A program made the translations under genes and the position numbers. Below, one piece after another: positions 53,086 through 62,860 of a stretch of 64,000 bases of DNA. The notes beneath the pieces were generated by a model. The model saw nothing but the letters and a program-made list of their open reading frames with translations. It was not told the origin of the DNA and ran no database searches. The stretch's first letter is position 1; every line of letters begins with the position of its first letter. This stretch comes from Cohnella sp. CFH 77786 (lineage in GTDB: Bacteria > Bacillota > Bacilli > Paenibacillales > Paenibacillaceae), in assembly GCF_019400745.1 (NCBI RefSeq), contig NZ_WJIB01000011.1:186001-250000 (forward strand), read 5' to 3'.

Positions 53086-54372
53086 ATGAAAACGGTAAAA
53101 GTAGGCTTATTCGGACTGGGGACGGTCGGAACGGGGGTCGTGCGCATCGTCGAAGGGCATCATGACGATCTGCTGAGCCAGGTAGGCTCCCCGATTTCGA
53201 TCCATAAAATATTGGTGAAAGACCGCAGCAAAGCGAGGAATGTTTCCATAGATCCCTCGAAGCTGACGGAAGATCCGTGGGACATCGTGTCGGACCCGGA
53301 TATCGACGTCATCGTCGAAGTGATGGGCGGCGTCGGCCAAACCAAGGAACTCATCCTGGAGGCGCTGGAGCGAGGCAAACATATCGTAACGGCCAACAAG
53401 GACTTGATGGCGCTGCACGGACCGGAGCTGCTGGCCAAAGCCCACGAGAAGGGCTGCGATATTCTGTACGAGGCGAGCGTGGCCGGCGGCATCCCGATCA
53501 TCCGCACGCTGATCGAAGGGTTCTCTTCGGACAGGATCACCAAGATCATGGGCATCGTGAACGGGACGACGAACTACATTTTGACCAAAATGAGCCAGGA
53601 AGGCGCGGCCTATGCGGACGTGCTTCGGGAGGCCCAGGAGCTCGGCTACGCCGAGGCGGATCCGACCTCCGACGTGGAGGGGTTGGACGCCGCCCGCAAA
53701 ATGACGATTTTGGCCACCTTGGGCTTCCGCGCCACCGTCGAGCTCGGCGACGTGGACGTGAAAGGGATCAGCTCCGTGTCGCAAGAGGATATCCGGTACG
53801 CCAAACGTCTCGGTTACGAGGTCAAGCTGCTGGGCATCGCCGAACGGCAGGACGACTACATCAGCGTCAGCGTCCAGCCGACGTTCGTGAAGGCGAGTCA
53901 TCCGATCGCTTCCGTGAACGGCGTGTTCAACGCGGTTTACGTCCACGGAGAGGCGGTAGGAGAAACGATGTTCTACGGACCCGGGGCGGGCGAGCTGCCG
54001 ACGGCCACCTCGATCGTCGCGGACCTCGTCGCCGTCGTCAAAAACATGAAGCTCGGCGTCAACGGCCGGCAGGCGAACATCTCTTATAAGGAGAAGAAGC
54101 TGAAGAGCGACCGTCAGATCGCTTCGAAATATTTCATGCTTCTCAACGTGGAAGACCGCGCAGGCGTGCTGATGCAAATCGCCCAGGTTTTCTCCGAGTG
54201 CGACGTCAGCATCGAATCCGTCATGCAGCCGCCCACTCCGGACCGCAAAGGCGCGGAGCTGATCATCATCACACACGAAGCCAGCAAAGAATCCATGAAC
54301 CTGGTGCTGAAAGCATTCGGCGAACTCTCCGCCGTGCGTACCGTCAAGAGCGTATACCGCGTCGAAGGCTGA
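53086..54372 (+). CDS. hom: Homoserine dehydrogenase
   Basis: Reduces aspartate semialdehyde to homoserine. 428 residues with NAD(P) Rossmann motif GLFGLGTVGTGVV, the catalytic core GIVNGTTNYILTKM and AEADPTSDVEGLDAARK, and a C-terminal ACT domain (DRAGVLMQIAQVFSECDVSIESVMQ) for threonine feedback. GAGAGGAG before the ATG. Confidence 0.96.
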   Translation: MKTVKVGLFGLGTVGTGVVRIVEGHHDDLLSQVGSPISIHKILVKDRSKARNVSIDPSKLTEDPWDIVSDPDIDVIVEVMGGVGQTKELILEALERGKHIVTANKDLMALHGPELLAKAHEKGCDILYEASVAGGIPIIRTLIEGFSSDRITKIMGIVNGTTNYILTKMSQEGAAYADVLREAQELGYAEADPTSDVEGLDAARKMTILATLGFRATVELGDVDVKGISSVSQEDIRYAKRLGYEVKLLGIAERQDDYISVSVQPTFVKASHPIASVNGVFNAVYVHGEAVGETMFYGPGAGELPTATSIVADLVAVVKNMKLGVNGRQANISYKEKKLKSDRQIASKYFMLLNVEDRAGVLMQIAQVFSECDVSIESVMQPPTPDRKGAELIIITHEASKESMNLVLKAFGELSAVRTVKSVYRVEG

Positions 54373-54439
54373 TGCCGGCCGCAACGGAAACCGATCATAC
54401 CCGCAGGCATCCAGCAAAATCAGATAAAGGAGTTTTGTT

Positions 54440-55510
54440 ATGCGTTATCCCGGATTGCTCGCCAAGTACAAGGACTTCTTGCCGGTCACGGACGGCACGC
54501 CGCTACTGACGCTGCAGGAAGGCAACACTCCGCTCGTGCGCGCGGAGAACCTGTCGGAAGAGCTGGACCTGGACCTTTACTTCAAATACGAAGGCTTGAA
54601 CCCGACCGGCTCCTTCAAGGACCGCGGGATGGTCATGGCCGTCGCCAAGGCCATGGAGGAAGGCAGCACCACCATCATGTGCGCGTCCACCGGCAATACG
54701 TCCGCGGCGGCAGCGGCTTACGCGGCCCGGGGCGGATTAAACTGCATCGTCCTTATTCCGAATAACAACATCGCCCTCGGCAAGCTGGCGCAGGCGATCA
54801 TCTACGGGGCGAAGGTCGTCGCGATCGAAGGCAACTTCGACCGGGCATTGGAAATCGTCCGCGAAATTACGGCCAAACACCCGATCACGCTGGTCAATTC
54901 CGTCAACCCGTACCGGCTGGAAGGGCAGAAAACGGCCGCCTTCGAGGTGTGCGAGCAATTGGGAGGAGCGCCGGACTATCTGGCGATCCCGGTAGGCAAC
55001 GCAGGCAACATCGCGGCGTATTGGAAAGGATTCAAGGAATACCGTGCCGCAGGGAAGAGCGTTTCGCTTCCGAAGATGATCGGATTCGAGGCGGAAGGCG
55101 CGATGGCGATCGTCAAGGGCGAGCCGATCCCGGATCCGGAGACGGTCGCCACGGCGATCCGCATCGGCAATCCCGCCAGCTGGGAGCTCGCGGTCGCAGC
55201 GGCCCGGGAATCGGAAGGCCGGATCGATTACGTGACGGACGAAGAGATTCTGGACACGTACAAGCTCATGGCGAAGCGCGAAGGGATATTCGCGGAACCG
55301 GCGTCCGCCGCGTCGCTCGCCGGCGTCCGCAAGCTCAAGCGGGAGGGCGTCTTCAGAGGCGGGGAGAAAGTAGTGTGCGTGTTGACCGGACACGGGCTGA
55401 AGGATCCGAATATCGCGATCAAATCGGTTCAGGCGGAACCGGTCGTCGTGCAGGACAGCGAATCCGCGGTCTTGGAGGCCATTGCCCTCCTGGAGGAGGC
55501 TGTGCGATGA
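54440..55510 (+). CDS. thrC: Threonine synthase
   Basis: PLP-dependent conversion of O-phosphohomoserine to threonine. 356 residues, fold-type II; PLP lysine K60 in [11 protein letters not shown], phosphate loop [18 protein letters not shown] before the ATG; stop overlaps thrB. Confidence 0.96.
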   Translation: MRYPGLLAKYKDFLPVTDGTPLLTLQEGNTPLVRAENLSEELDLDLYFKYEGLNPTGSFKDRGMVMAVAKAMEEGSTTIMCASTGNTSAAAAAYAARGGLNCIVLIPNNNIALGKLAQAIIYGAKVVAIEGNFDRALEIVREITAKHPITLVNSVNPYRLEGQKTAAFEVCEQLGGAPDYLAIPVGNAGNIAAYWKGFKEYRAAGKSVSLPKMIGFEAEGAMAIVKGEPIPDPETVATAIRIGNPASWELAVAAARESEGRIDYVTDEEILDTYKLMAKREGIFAEPASAASLAGVRKLKREGVFRGGEKVVCVLTGHGLKDPNIAIKSVQAEPVVVQDSESAVLEAIALLEEAVR

Positions 55511-56520
55511 CGGCGCGCGGGTCGGTTCCGCCGCGGAAGCGAGTTGCCCGTGCCATCGTCCCGGCCAGCACCGCCAATCTTGGGCCCGGCTTCGATTCGC
55601 TCGGCATGGCGCTTCCTCTGTACGCGGGTGTCTCCATGAGAGCGGCCGGGCAAACGGACATTCGTTTGTTCGGGGAGAATCTGGACGGAATCCCGCTGGA
55701 CAAGTCCAACCTGGTCTATGAAGTCGCGCAGGCGGTATTCCGGAAGGCCGGCGTAGAGGTGCCCGAGCTGGAGATCGCATACGAGAGCAACATTCCGCTG
55801 ACGCGGGGGCTCGGCAGCAGCGCGGCGGCAATCGTCGGCTCCTTGGTGGTGGCCAACGGGCTCATCGGCGAGCCGCTGTCCCGCGACGAACTGTTCCAGA
55901 TGGCGACCGCCTTGGAACGGCATCCGGATAACGTCGGCGCATCCTTGTACGGAGGGTTCGTGGCGGCGGCATGGGACGGAGAACATGCCGCCGCAGTTTC
56001 GATGGAACCCCCTGCCGATCTGGAAGTGCTCGTCGCGATTCCCGAATTCGAGCTGTCCACCAAGAAGGCGAGGGGCGTGCTTCCGCAGCAGGTCTCGATG
56101 GAAGACGCCGTGTTCAATGTCAGCCATAGTTCTCTGCTGACCGCGGCGCTCGTTTCCGGCAGGCTGGACGTTCTGCGGCACGCCATGCGGGACCGGCTGC
56201 ATCAGCCTTACCGAGCGTCGATGATTCCGGGTATGGCGGACGTGCTTCGGGACGCGCCGGACCATGGGGCGCTTGGAGCCGTGCTTTCGGGTGCCGGCCC
56301 GACGCTGCTTATGCTGGCGGACCGGCGGGACGGAAGAAGGGCGGAGCTGGAAGGCTACGTGAAGGGCGTCATGCAATCGGCGGGCGTCGGGGTTTCGACG
56401 CGCTGGCTGAAGCCTTGCGCGCATGGCGCGTTGCTGGACGTGTCCGAGTCCGACCGGGAGCTCGAAGCCCCGCTGGCCGCACTGGCCGCGCCGGGCGGCA
56501 AGCCGGAGGTGAGAGCGTGA
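55507..56520 (+). CDS. thrB: Homoserine kinase
   Basis: GHMP-family kinase that phosphorylates homoserine. 337 residues with [18 protein letters not shown], the ATP loop [13 protein letters not shown] and [15 protein letters not shown] overlaps the thrC stop (ATGA) and the stop overlaps the next gene, so the operon is tightly coupled. Confidence 0.95.
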   Translation: MTARGSVPPRKRVARAIVPASTANLGPGFDSLGMALPLYAGVSMRAAGQTDIRLFGENLDGIPLDKSNLVYEVAQAVFRKAGVEVPELEIAYESNIPLTRGLGSSAAAIVGSLVVANGLIGEPLSRDELFQMATALERHPDNVGASLYGGFVAAAWDGEHAAAVSMEPPADLEVLVAIPEFELSTKKARGVLPQQVSMEDAVFNVSHSSLLTAALVSGRLDVLRHAMRDRLHQPYRASMIPGMADVLRDAPDHGALGAVLSGAGPTLLMLADRRDGRRAELEGYVKGVMQSAGVGVSTRWLKPCAHGALLDVSESDRELEAPLAALAAPGGKPEVRA

Positions 56521-57407
56521 GCGGACGCAGAAGCGTGGCCGTGCTGCCGATGGGCACCGTCTCCGACGAGGCGGCCCGGTATTTGTTCCAGGGGCAGGAC
56601 GTCGAATACGTATACCACAAGCTGATCGCGGATGTCTTTCTGTCTACGGTGAACGGCAGAACGGACTGGAGCGTCATCCCGATCGAGAACACGATCGACG
56701 GCTCCGTCAGTCTCCATCTGGATTGGTTGATCCACGAAGTGGATTTGCCGATCCGGGCCGAATGGGTGTTTCCTTCGATCCAGAACCTGATCGGAAGGGC
56801 GGATGAGCTCGCGGACGGGGCGGGGTCCTGGGATCCGGCCAAAATCGCCAAGGTGGTCAGCCATCCGGTCGCGATGGCGCAGTGCCATCAATTCCTCCGT
56901 GCCACGCTTCCCCATGCGGAGCTCGAAACGCTGCCGAGCACGGCGCAGGCCGTGCAGCTCGTGCACGATCATCCCGGCCGAGGCTGGGCCGCGATCGGAA
57001 CGCAGCTGGCGGCCGCGAATTTCGGACTGGACGTGCTCGCATCCGGCGTGACCGACCACGACAACAACTTTACCCGGTTTTTGCTGGTGGGAGAGGCACC
57101 CTATGAGCGGCCGGATGCCGTTCAGCGCAAGACGAGCATCCTCGTGACGCTTCCGGAGGATTATCCGGGCGCGCTCCATCAGGTGCTGTCCGCGTTCGCC
57201 TGGCGGCGGATCAACCTGTCTCGCATCGAATCCAGGCCGACTAAGAAGAAGCTGGGCAGCTATTTTTTCTATATCGACATCGAGCTTTCGATGGATACGG
57301 TGCTACTGCCGGCCGCCATTGCGGAAATCGAGGCAATCGGCTGCCAAGTCCGCGTTTTGGGGTCATATCCCAGCATTCCTTATCATAAATCCAATCCGGA
57401 GGTGTAA
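56517..57407 (+). CDS. pheA: Prephenate dehydratase
   Basis: Converts prephenate to phenylpyruvate for phenylalanine synthesis. 296 residues: catalytic domain with PIENTIDGSVSLHLD and the NNFTRFLLVG motif, then an ACT domain (GALHQVLSAFAWRRINLSRIESRP) for phenylalanine feedback. GTG start overlaps the thrB stop with GGAGG upstream. No chorismate-mutase domain. Confidence 0.94.
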   Translation: MSGRRSVAVLPMGTVSDEAARYLFQGQDVEYVYHKLIADVFLSTVNGRTDWSVIPIENTIDGSVSLHLDWLIHEVDLPIRAEWVFPSIQNLIGRADELADGAGSWDPAKIAKVVSHPVAMAQCHQFLRATLPHAELETLPSTAQAVQLVHDHPGRGWAAIGTQLAAANFGLDVLASGVTDHDNNFTRFLLVGEAPYERPDAVQRKTSILVTLPEDYPGALHQVLSAFAWRRINLSRIESRPTKKKLGSYFFYIDIELSMDTVLLPAAIAEIEAIGCQVRVLGSYPSIPYHKSNPEV

Positions 57408-57413
57408 CGGGCG

Positions 57414-58310
57414 ATGGCTGAGCAATGGATTTATTTGAACGGGGAGTACGTCACGAAGGAAAACGCCAAAGTGTCCGTGTTCGATCACGGGTTTCTGTAC
57501 GGAGACGGTATTTTCGAAGGGATCCGGATTTACGGGGGCAACATTTTCAGGTGCAAGGAGCACTTGGACCGGTTGTACGATTCGGCCAAATCCATCATGC
57601 TTGACATTCCGCTCACTTACGAAGAGATGCAGGAGGCGTTGTGCGAGACGCTGCGGAAAAACGGCCTTCGGGACGGCTACATCCGGCTCGTCGTTTCCCG
57701 CGGTCCCGGCAATCTCGGTTTGGATCCGAAACGCTGCCCGAAAGCCTGGGTGATCATCATCGCCGAGCAGCTCTCCATCTATCCGGAGGAAGCTTACAGG
57801 AGCGGTCTTCGCTCGATCTCCGTCAGCCAGCGCCGCAACATTCCGGACGCGCTTAGCCCCAAAGTCAAGTCGCTGAACTATTTGAACAACATTCTGGTCA
57901 AAATCCAAGCGAACCTGGCCGAGGTCGGCGAAGCGATCATGCTGAACGCGCAAGGGTACGTGGCGGAAGGCTCGAGCGACAACATCTTTGTCGTGAAACG
58001 CGGCGTCGTGTACACGCCCCCGACCTATTTGGGCGCACTGGAGGGCGTGACGCGCGGAGCCATCATCGATCTGTGCGGCCGGCTCGGCTATACGCTGAAG
58101 GAAGAACCGTTCACGCTGCATGACGTATATTGCGCGGACGAGGTTTTCTTTACCGGAACGGCCGCGGAAGTCATCGCCGTGCGCGAGGTGGATGGCCGCA
58201 TCATCGGGGAAGGCAAAGCCGGTCCCGTGACGATGCATTTACTCGAGGAGTTCCGCAAAATCGTGACGGTCGAAGGTGTCAAGGTCGATTTCCAACCGGG
58301 TTCGAAGTGA
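57414..58310 (+). CDS. ilvE: Branched-chain amino acid aminotransferase
   Basis: Class IV (D-amino-acid-like fold) PLP transaminase of 298 residues for the last step of Ile, Leu and Val synthesis. PLP lysine K152 in VKSLNYLNNIL; EGSSDNIFVVK and YCADEVFFTGTAAEV are typical. GGAGGTG before ATG 57414. A D-amino-acid transaminase is less likely given the motif pattern and the hom-thr-phe neighbours. Confidence 0.92.
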   Translation: MAEQWIYLNGEYVTKENAKVSVFDHGFLYGDGIFEGIRIYGGNIFRCKEHLDRLYDSAKSIMLDIPLTYEEMQEALCETLRKNGLRDGYIRLVVSRGPGNLGLDPKRCPKAWVIIIAEQLSIYPEEAYRSGLRSISVSQRRNIPDALSPKVKSLNYLNNILVKIQANLAEVGEAIMLNAQGYVAEGSSDNIFVVKRGVVYTPPTYLGALEGVTRGAIIDLCGRLGYTLKEEPFTLHDVYCADEVFFTGTAAEVIAVREVDGRIIGEGKAGPVTMHLLEEFRKIVTVEGVKVDFQPGSK

Positions 58311-58318
58311 AACAACAG

Positions 58319-58350
58319 GCTGCCGGGCGAATCGTCCGGCGGCTTTTTTA
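58319..58350 (+). terminator. Rho-independent terminator after ilvE
   Basis: GCTGCCGG/CCGGCGGC stem with ATCG-type loop, followed by six T. Confidence 0.88.
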
Positions 58351-58488
58351 TCATGATTAGAAAGCATAAGTTTCCGGGGTGTGGTTTTGGGGAAGAGAGA
58401 GAGAGGGGAGCCGTTTACGATTACGGTTCAGGCGCTCCCGTAGATGTTCTGCTCGTCTGCGGATTTTGCGACTTATAGGTTGTGTCCT

Positions 58489-58795
58489 CCGACGCTGCGA
58501 ACGTTGTCGTCACTTGCGGAGACGTTATTTCAGGGAAAACTCCGACTACGAGCGCTGTAGTGACCTCCGGAGACGTTATTTTTGCGAAATCCCCGACTAC
58601 GAGCGCTGTAGTGACCTCCGGAGACGTTATTTCTGGAAAGCCCCCGACTACGAGCGCTGTAGTGACCTCCGGAGACGTTATTTCTGCGAAACCCCCGACT
58701 ACGAGCGCTGTAGTGACCTCCGGAGACGTTATTTTGCGAAATCCCCGACTACGAGCGCTGTAGTGACCTCCGGAGACGTTATTTCTGCGATTTCC
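58489..58795. repeat. Tandem array, six copies of a 51-bp unit
   Basis: Five good copies start CCGACTACGAGCGC at 58542, 58593, 58644, 58695 and 58745 (spacing 51, 51, 51, 50); a degenerate copy begins at 58489. Units contain CTAC-GAGCGCT-GTAG and the palindrome CTCCGGAG. Open frames across it are artefacts of the period. The rest of 58796-59171 holds no gene. Confidence 0.88.
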
Positions 58796-58873
58796 TTAGG
58801 TGTGTTGTAGGTGCGTTTGAGATAGCAGGACCGCGCAAGCAGTTTTTTTGCAACCCCCCAACCCCGCCTAGTG

Positions 58874-58957
58874 CCAAAATACACTTAACATCTGCCTCAA
58901 ATGCCCGTTTCTTTGGGTTAAGGGATGAAATTGAATATGAAGTGTAGTTTCACACTT
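58874..58957. repeat. Dispersed 14-mer and short dyad before safA
   Basis: CCAAAATACACTTA (58874-58887) is the same 14-mer as the complement of 2156-2169. Nearby AAGTGT (58940-58945) and ACACTT (58952-58957) form a small dyad with the same ACACTT word. Confidence 0.55.
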
Positions 58958-59171
58958 ACGCTAAAGTTCGGCCAAAGTGAAAGTCTGTCAGCCTATCGGG
59001 GTTTAAGCAACTTGACTTGTTGCAATGGCCGCGCCTACTCGTGCGACGAATGTTCCGCCAATTTTTTCCCTTCTTGATGTCAAATGCCTATTTCCTGCAT
59101 AGGATGTAGGGATTGCGGGAGGGCAAAAGCCCGCCTATGAGCTTATGCTAACGTGACCAGGAGGGAACGGC

Positions 59172-61931
59172 GTGAAGATTCATATGGTCAAAAAAGGCGA
59201 CTCGTTGTATATGATTGCCCAAAAATACAACGTTCCGCTGGAAGAGCTCATCAAAGCCAATCCGGAGATTCCCAATCCGGACCAAATCGACGTGGGCATG
59301 AAAATCAAAATTCCCGCTCCTGCCCAGCCGACTTTCGAGCTGATGCACCAGCATACGGTCCAGCAAGGAGACACTTTGTGGAAGCTGTCCAAAGCTTGGG
59401 GGATTCCGCTTTCCGTCATGATCCAAGCGAATCCCCAACTGAAAAATCCCAACGTATTGCTTACGGGAGAAGTCGTCAACATTCCAAAGCTGACGCCCGG
59501 GGCGGCACAAGGATCCAACCTTGACATGCAGGGATGGATCCCCGGAAAGAAACACACCGGGGTCAAAAAGGAGACTGGGGTAGCGTTTGAACCCGCGCCC
59601 GAGCCGGAGCCGATGCCGGCTCCGCTGCCGGCACCACTGCCCGAACTGCCCTCCAAAAAAACGGAATTCAAGCCGGTAGAGGAAATTGCGCCCAGTCCGA
59701 TTCCGTTCCATAAAGAGAACGAACTGTTCGCACAAATGCCGATACCTGCCGTCGAAGCGGGCACTCATGTTCCCAACGAGCCGTATCCGTCGAACATCTC
59801 CCCCTCGTTTGGGGCCAATGAACCGTATCCGTCGAACATCGCTCCCTCGTTTGGGGCCAACGAGCCGTATCCGTCGAACATCGCTCCCTCGTTTGGGGCC
59901 AATGAGCCGTATCATTCGAACATCGCTCCCTCGTTTGGGGCCAACGAGCCGTATCCGTCGAACATCGCTCCCTCGTTTGGGGCCAACGAGCCGTATCCGT
60001 CGAACATCTCTCCCTCGTTTGGGGCCAACGAGCCGTATCCGTCGAACATCTCTCCCTCGTTTGGGGCCAATGAGCCGTATCCGTCGAACATCTCTCCCTC
60101 GTTTGGGGCCAATGAGCCGTATCCGTCGAACATCTCTCCCTCGTTTGGGGCCAACGAGCCGTATCCGTCGAACATCTCTCCCTCGTTTGGGGCCAACGAG
60201 CCGTATCCGTCGAACATCGCTCCCTCGTTTGGGGCCAACGAGCCGTATCCGTCGAACATCGCTCCCTCGTTTGGGGCCAACGAGCCGTATCCGTCGAACA
60301 TCGCTCCGATGTACGGGGGCAACGAGCCGTATCCTTCGAATATCTCTCCCGCGTACGGGGCCAACGAGCCGTATCCGTCGAACATCGCTCCGATGTACGG
60401 GGCCAACGAGCCATATCCGTCGAACATCGCTCCGATGTACGGGGCCAACGAGCCGTATCCGTCGAACATCGCTCCCGCGTACGGGGCCAACGAGCCATAT
60501 CCGTCGAACATCGCTCCGATGTACGGGGCCAAAGGGCCGTATCCGTCGAATTATCCGGCTAATTATCCCGTCGGCGGGGCGGAAATGGCGGCAAATCCAT
60601 CGTTCGCACACGGTTATGGCCATTTTTACCCTTACGGACACGCCTACGATCATGGATACGATCACGTTCATGGCGCATGGGAAGGCGTAGTCGGCAGCAT
60701 GTACGATCCGAACGACATCAGCGGATTCGCCAAAACGCACGGTTACGGCGACATTTCGCAAGCGCCCCATGCAGGCGCAATGACGGGGGTCACGGGATAT
60801 CTTCCCGCCTACGTTCCGGGTTTGGTCGCCCCCTCCGCCACCGGTGCGAAGCCTTCGGCGGGTTGCAAAAACTGCGGAGGAACGCCTTCCGCGCTGAGCG
60901 CCCCCACGGCAGCGGCGGTTCCCTCATGGCCCACGTCCGTGAGCCCGTTGGCGGCGGCTCCCGTATTCGTGAACGTCTATCCGAGCGCGGCCTATAAGCC
61001 GACGGCCGTGAGCCCGTTGGCGACGGGACCCGTACCGGCGAACGTCTATCCCGGAGCAGCCTATGCGCCGACGGCCGTGAGCCCGTTGGCGACGGGACCC
61101 GTTCCGGAGAACGTCTATCCCGGAGCAACCTATGCGCCGACGGCCGTGAGCCCGTTGGCGACGGGACCCGTACCGGCGAACGTCTATCCCGGAGCGACCT
61201 ATGCGCCGACGGCCGTAAGTCCGTTCGCGGCTGGAGTACCGGAAAACGTCTATCCTGGCGCGACCTATGCGCCGACGGCCGTAAGTCCGTTCGCGGCTGG
61301 CGTACCGGAAAACGTCTATCCTGGCGCGGCCTTTGCGCCGACGGCCGTAAGTCCGTTCGCGGCTGGAGTACCGGAAAACGTCTATCCTGGCGCGGCCTTT
61401 GCGCCGACGGCCGTAAGCCCGTTCGCGGCTGGCGTACCGGAAAACGTCTATCCTGGCGCGGCCTTTGCGCCGACGGCCGTAAGCCCGTTCGCGGCTGGCG
61501 TACCGGAAAACGTCTATCCTGGCGCGACCTTTGCGCCGATGGGCGCAGGCTATCCGATCGCCAACTTGCCTTACGGGTACGACGGCGCTCCTCTCGGCCA
61601 TTACGCCCCCTACGCTACAGCGCCCGCGGGCGTTCTTCCGGCGGTCAACGATCCGGCAGGAGTCGTGCCCACTTACGGCCATTTCGGGGTTCCGTTTGAG
61701 GTAGACGGGATTCCTCCGATCCCGCCCATACCACCGCTGCGCGAACGCCAAGAGGAGAAAAGCGAAGGCCAGTCGGACTCCCTGACCCTGCACGCGGCGG
61801 AGGAAGACGACGCCGATCCGCTTTCCGCCGTCGTGACGAAAAAGCGGAAAACGCAGACGGAGCGGAAAGCCGCGAAAACCGGCCGCTTGAAATCGAAGCG
61901 CAAAGAAAGCCTGCCCTGGATCAAATGGTGA
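59172..61931 (+). CDS. safA: SafA-like spore coat assembly protein with two LysM domains and expanded repeats
   Basis: 919 residues. Two N-terminal LysM domains (about 2-48, HMVKKGDSLYMIAQKYN, and 59-107, HTVQQGDTLWKLSKAWG) fit binding to spore cortex peptidoglycan. Then 18 copies of a 14-residue NEPYPSNI[S/A]PSFGA unit (about 202-453), a His/Tyr/Gly-rich segment, nine copies of a 22-23-residue TAVSP...NVYPGA unit (about 588-789), and a basic Lys-rich end. SafA is the SpoVID partner in coat encasement; spoVID is in this window. Location before bofC-ruv agrees with Bacillus. GGAGGG before ATG 59172... the GTG-adjacent start is clear. No signal peptide. Confidence 0.85.
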   Translation: MKIHMVKKGDSLYMIAQKYNVPLEELIKANPEIPNPDQIDVGMKIKIPAPAQPTFELMHQHTVQQGDTLWKLSKAWGIPLSVMIQANPQLKNPNVLLTGEVVNIPKLTPGAAQGSNLDMQGWIPGKKHTGVKKETGVAFEPAPEPEPMPAPLPAPLPELPSKKTEFKPVEEIAPSPIPFHKENELFAQMPIPAVEAGTHVPNEPYPSNISPSFGANEPYPSNIAPSFGANEPYPSNIAPSFGANEPYHSNIAPSFGANEPYPSNIAPSFGANEPYPSNISPSFGANEPYPSNISPSFGANEPYPSNISPSFGANEPYPSNISPSFGANEPYPSNISPSFGANEPYPSNIAPSFGANEPYPSNIAPSFGANEPYPSNIAPMYGGNEPYPSNISPAYGANEPYPSNIAPMYGANEPYPSNIAPMYGANEPYPSNIAPAYGANEPYPSNIAPMYGAKGPYPSNYPANYPVGGAEMAANPSFAHGYGHFYPYGHAYDHGYDHVHGAWEGVVGSMYDPNDISGFAKTHGYGDISQAPHAGAMTGVTGYLPAYVPGLVAPSATGAKPSAGCKNCGGTPSALSAPTAAAVPSWPTSVSPLAAAPVFVNVYPSAAYKPTAVSPLATGPVPANVYPGAAYAPTAVSPLATGPVPENVYPGATYAPTAVSPLATGPVPANVYPGATYAPTAVSPFAAGVPENVYPGATYAPTAVSPFAAGVPENVYPGAAFAPTAVSPFAAGVPENVYPGAAFAPTAVSPFAAGVPENVYPGAAFAPTAVSPFAAGVPENVYPGATFAPMGAGYPIANLPYGYDGAPLGHYAPYATAPAGVLPAVNDPAGVVPTYGHFGVPFEVDGIPPIPPIPPLRERQEEKSEGQSDSLTLHAAEEDDADPLSAVVTKKRKTQTERKAAKTGRLKSKRKESLPWIKW
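59775..60530 (+). repeat. 42-bp coding repeat, 18 copies (NEPYPSNI unit)
   Basis: 756 bp of perfect-length 42-bp units; consensus peptide NEPYPSNIAPSFGA, with the last six units shifting to PMYGA/PAYGA. Copies are almost identical at DNA level, implying recent amplification or gene conversion. Confidence 0.95.
60933..61538 (+). repeat. 66/69-bp coding repeat, nine copies (TAVSP...NVYPGA unit)
   Basis: Four units of 23 codons followed by five units of 22 codons; consensus TAVSPFAAGVPENVYPGA then [TA][YF]AP. The two unit lengths form separate blocks, so the array grew in two steps. Confidence 0.93.
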
Positions 61932-61995
61932 AGTAAGCGCATAGCGCCGGAATCCCCTGGCAACACTAGAGAAAAAGGAAGAGAAGGGGATTCCG

Positions 61996-62706
61996 GTGTT
62001 CGTCTTTCGCGCCATGAAGGAATTGAAGAAGAAATTGAAGAGAAGACGCCGTCCGATCTGGTCCCTCGGCATGCTGGCCGCCGTTTTCCTGGCTGCGTCT
62101 GCTGCCGGAATCGGCACCGCGGCGATCATTGAGAAAGCCGCGCTGGGATATTCCGAGGTTGAGCCCGCCGCGGTTCCTCTATCGGAAACGCCGGGAACGG
62201 ACAAGCCTGCCGCCGCGCCGGCTCCCGGCTCCCGCGAGGCCGCGCTTCAGGCGCTCGCCGGATGGGACGGCGAGGTGGAGCTCGTCCTGCACAGGGTTTA
62301 TTGGTGCGGAGAGGAGACCCGGATGCTGGGCCGTCATTCGGCCGGGAAAGCGGCCGAGCTTCTCAAATCGAGGAGGGATTGGGAAGCGTCGTTCGAAACT
62401 TCCGGCCGTCTCGTGCTCCAAGAGAACGTGGAAGATTTGTCGCCCGCATGCCGCCAGACGGCTTATATCGGGATGGATGCGGACGGCAACCTGTCGCTGT
62501 TCGACGGTCCGCCGAGAAAGGACAACGTCGTGCGCACCTTCTTCCAGCTCGACATCCGTTCCCTGGAATCCAGCTTGTCCAAGGAAAAGCTTCACGAGCT
62601 GGCTGACGGCATCCGCGTTTCCGATCGGGACGAATACCGAAGCGTGCTGTCCAGCTTCAGCGATTTCGCCCGAAAGTCGGAGGGCGTTATGAAGCAGCAA
62701 CGCTAA
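61996..62706 (+). CDS. bofC: BofC (bypass-of-forespore C) sporulation protein
   Basis: 236 residues: basic N-terminus, one membrane helix or signal anchor (about 22-42), Pro/Ala linker, then the BofC domain (VELVLHRVYWCGEETRMLGRHS; LSPACRQTAYIGMDADGNLSLFDGPP). BofC acts between the spore membranes to restrain SpoIVB signalling to the sigma-K checkpoint, linking it to the SpoIVFA/FB pair at 42-45 kb. GTG start with AGAAGGGGA; ATG 62014 is the alternative. bofC-ruv order as in Bacillus. Confidence 0.88.
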   Translation: MFVFRAMKELKKKLKRRRRPIWSLGMLAAVFLAASAAGIGTAAIIEKAALGYSEVEPAAVPLSETPGTDKPAAAPAPGSREAALQALAGWDGEVELVLHRVYWCGEETRMLGRHSAGKAAELLKSRRDWEASFETSGRLVLQENVEDLSPACRQTAYIGMDADGNLSLFDGPPRKDNVVRTFFQLDIRSLESSLSKEKLHELADGIRVSDRDEYRSVLSSFSDFARKSEGVMKQQR

Positions 62707-62748
62707 ACGGCCGTACCGGATAAGCCGTCATATGAGCCGGCATAAGGG

Positions 62749-62773
62749 GCGCTCCCGCAGGGGGCGTCCTTTT
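62749..62773 (+). terminator. Probable terminator after bofC
   Basis: GCGCTCCC-GCA-GGGGGCGT stem, then CCTTTTC. T-run is short. Confidence 0.6.
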
Positions 62774-62807
62774 CGGCATGGCTTTTGTTCTCATCGGTGC
62801 GAACATT

Positions 62808-62816
62808 TGCTATAAT
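62808..62816 (+). promoter_or_regulatory. Extended -10 promoter of ruvC-ruvA
   Basis: TGCTATAAT with a weak TTCTCA at 17-bp spacing (62788-62793). Confidence 0.6.
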
Positions 62817-62860
62817 CTATGGGAGCAAGCGGAGCCATTACGGAGAGCGGGGACTAGGAC

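Noticed and set aside
58379-58810. Open frames across the 51-bp array after ilvE
   Set aside because: Arise from the repeat period; a 50-bp unit shifts the frame and there are no initiation signals.
59148-60770. Minus-strand repeat frames opposite safA
   Set aside because: Shadows of the 42-bp coding repeat; safA has the start, LysM domains and context.
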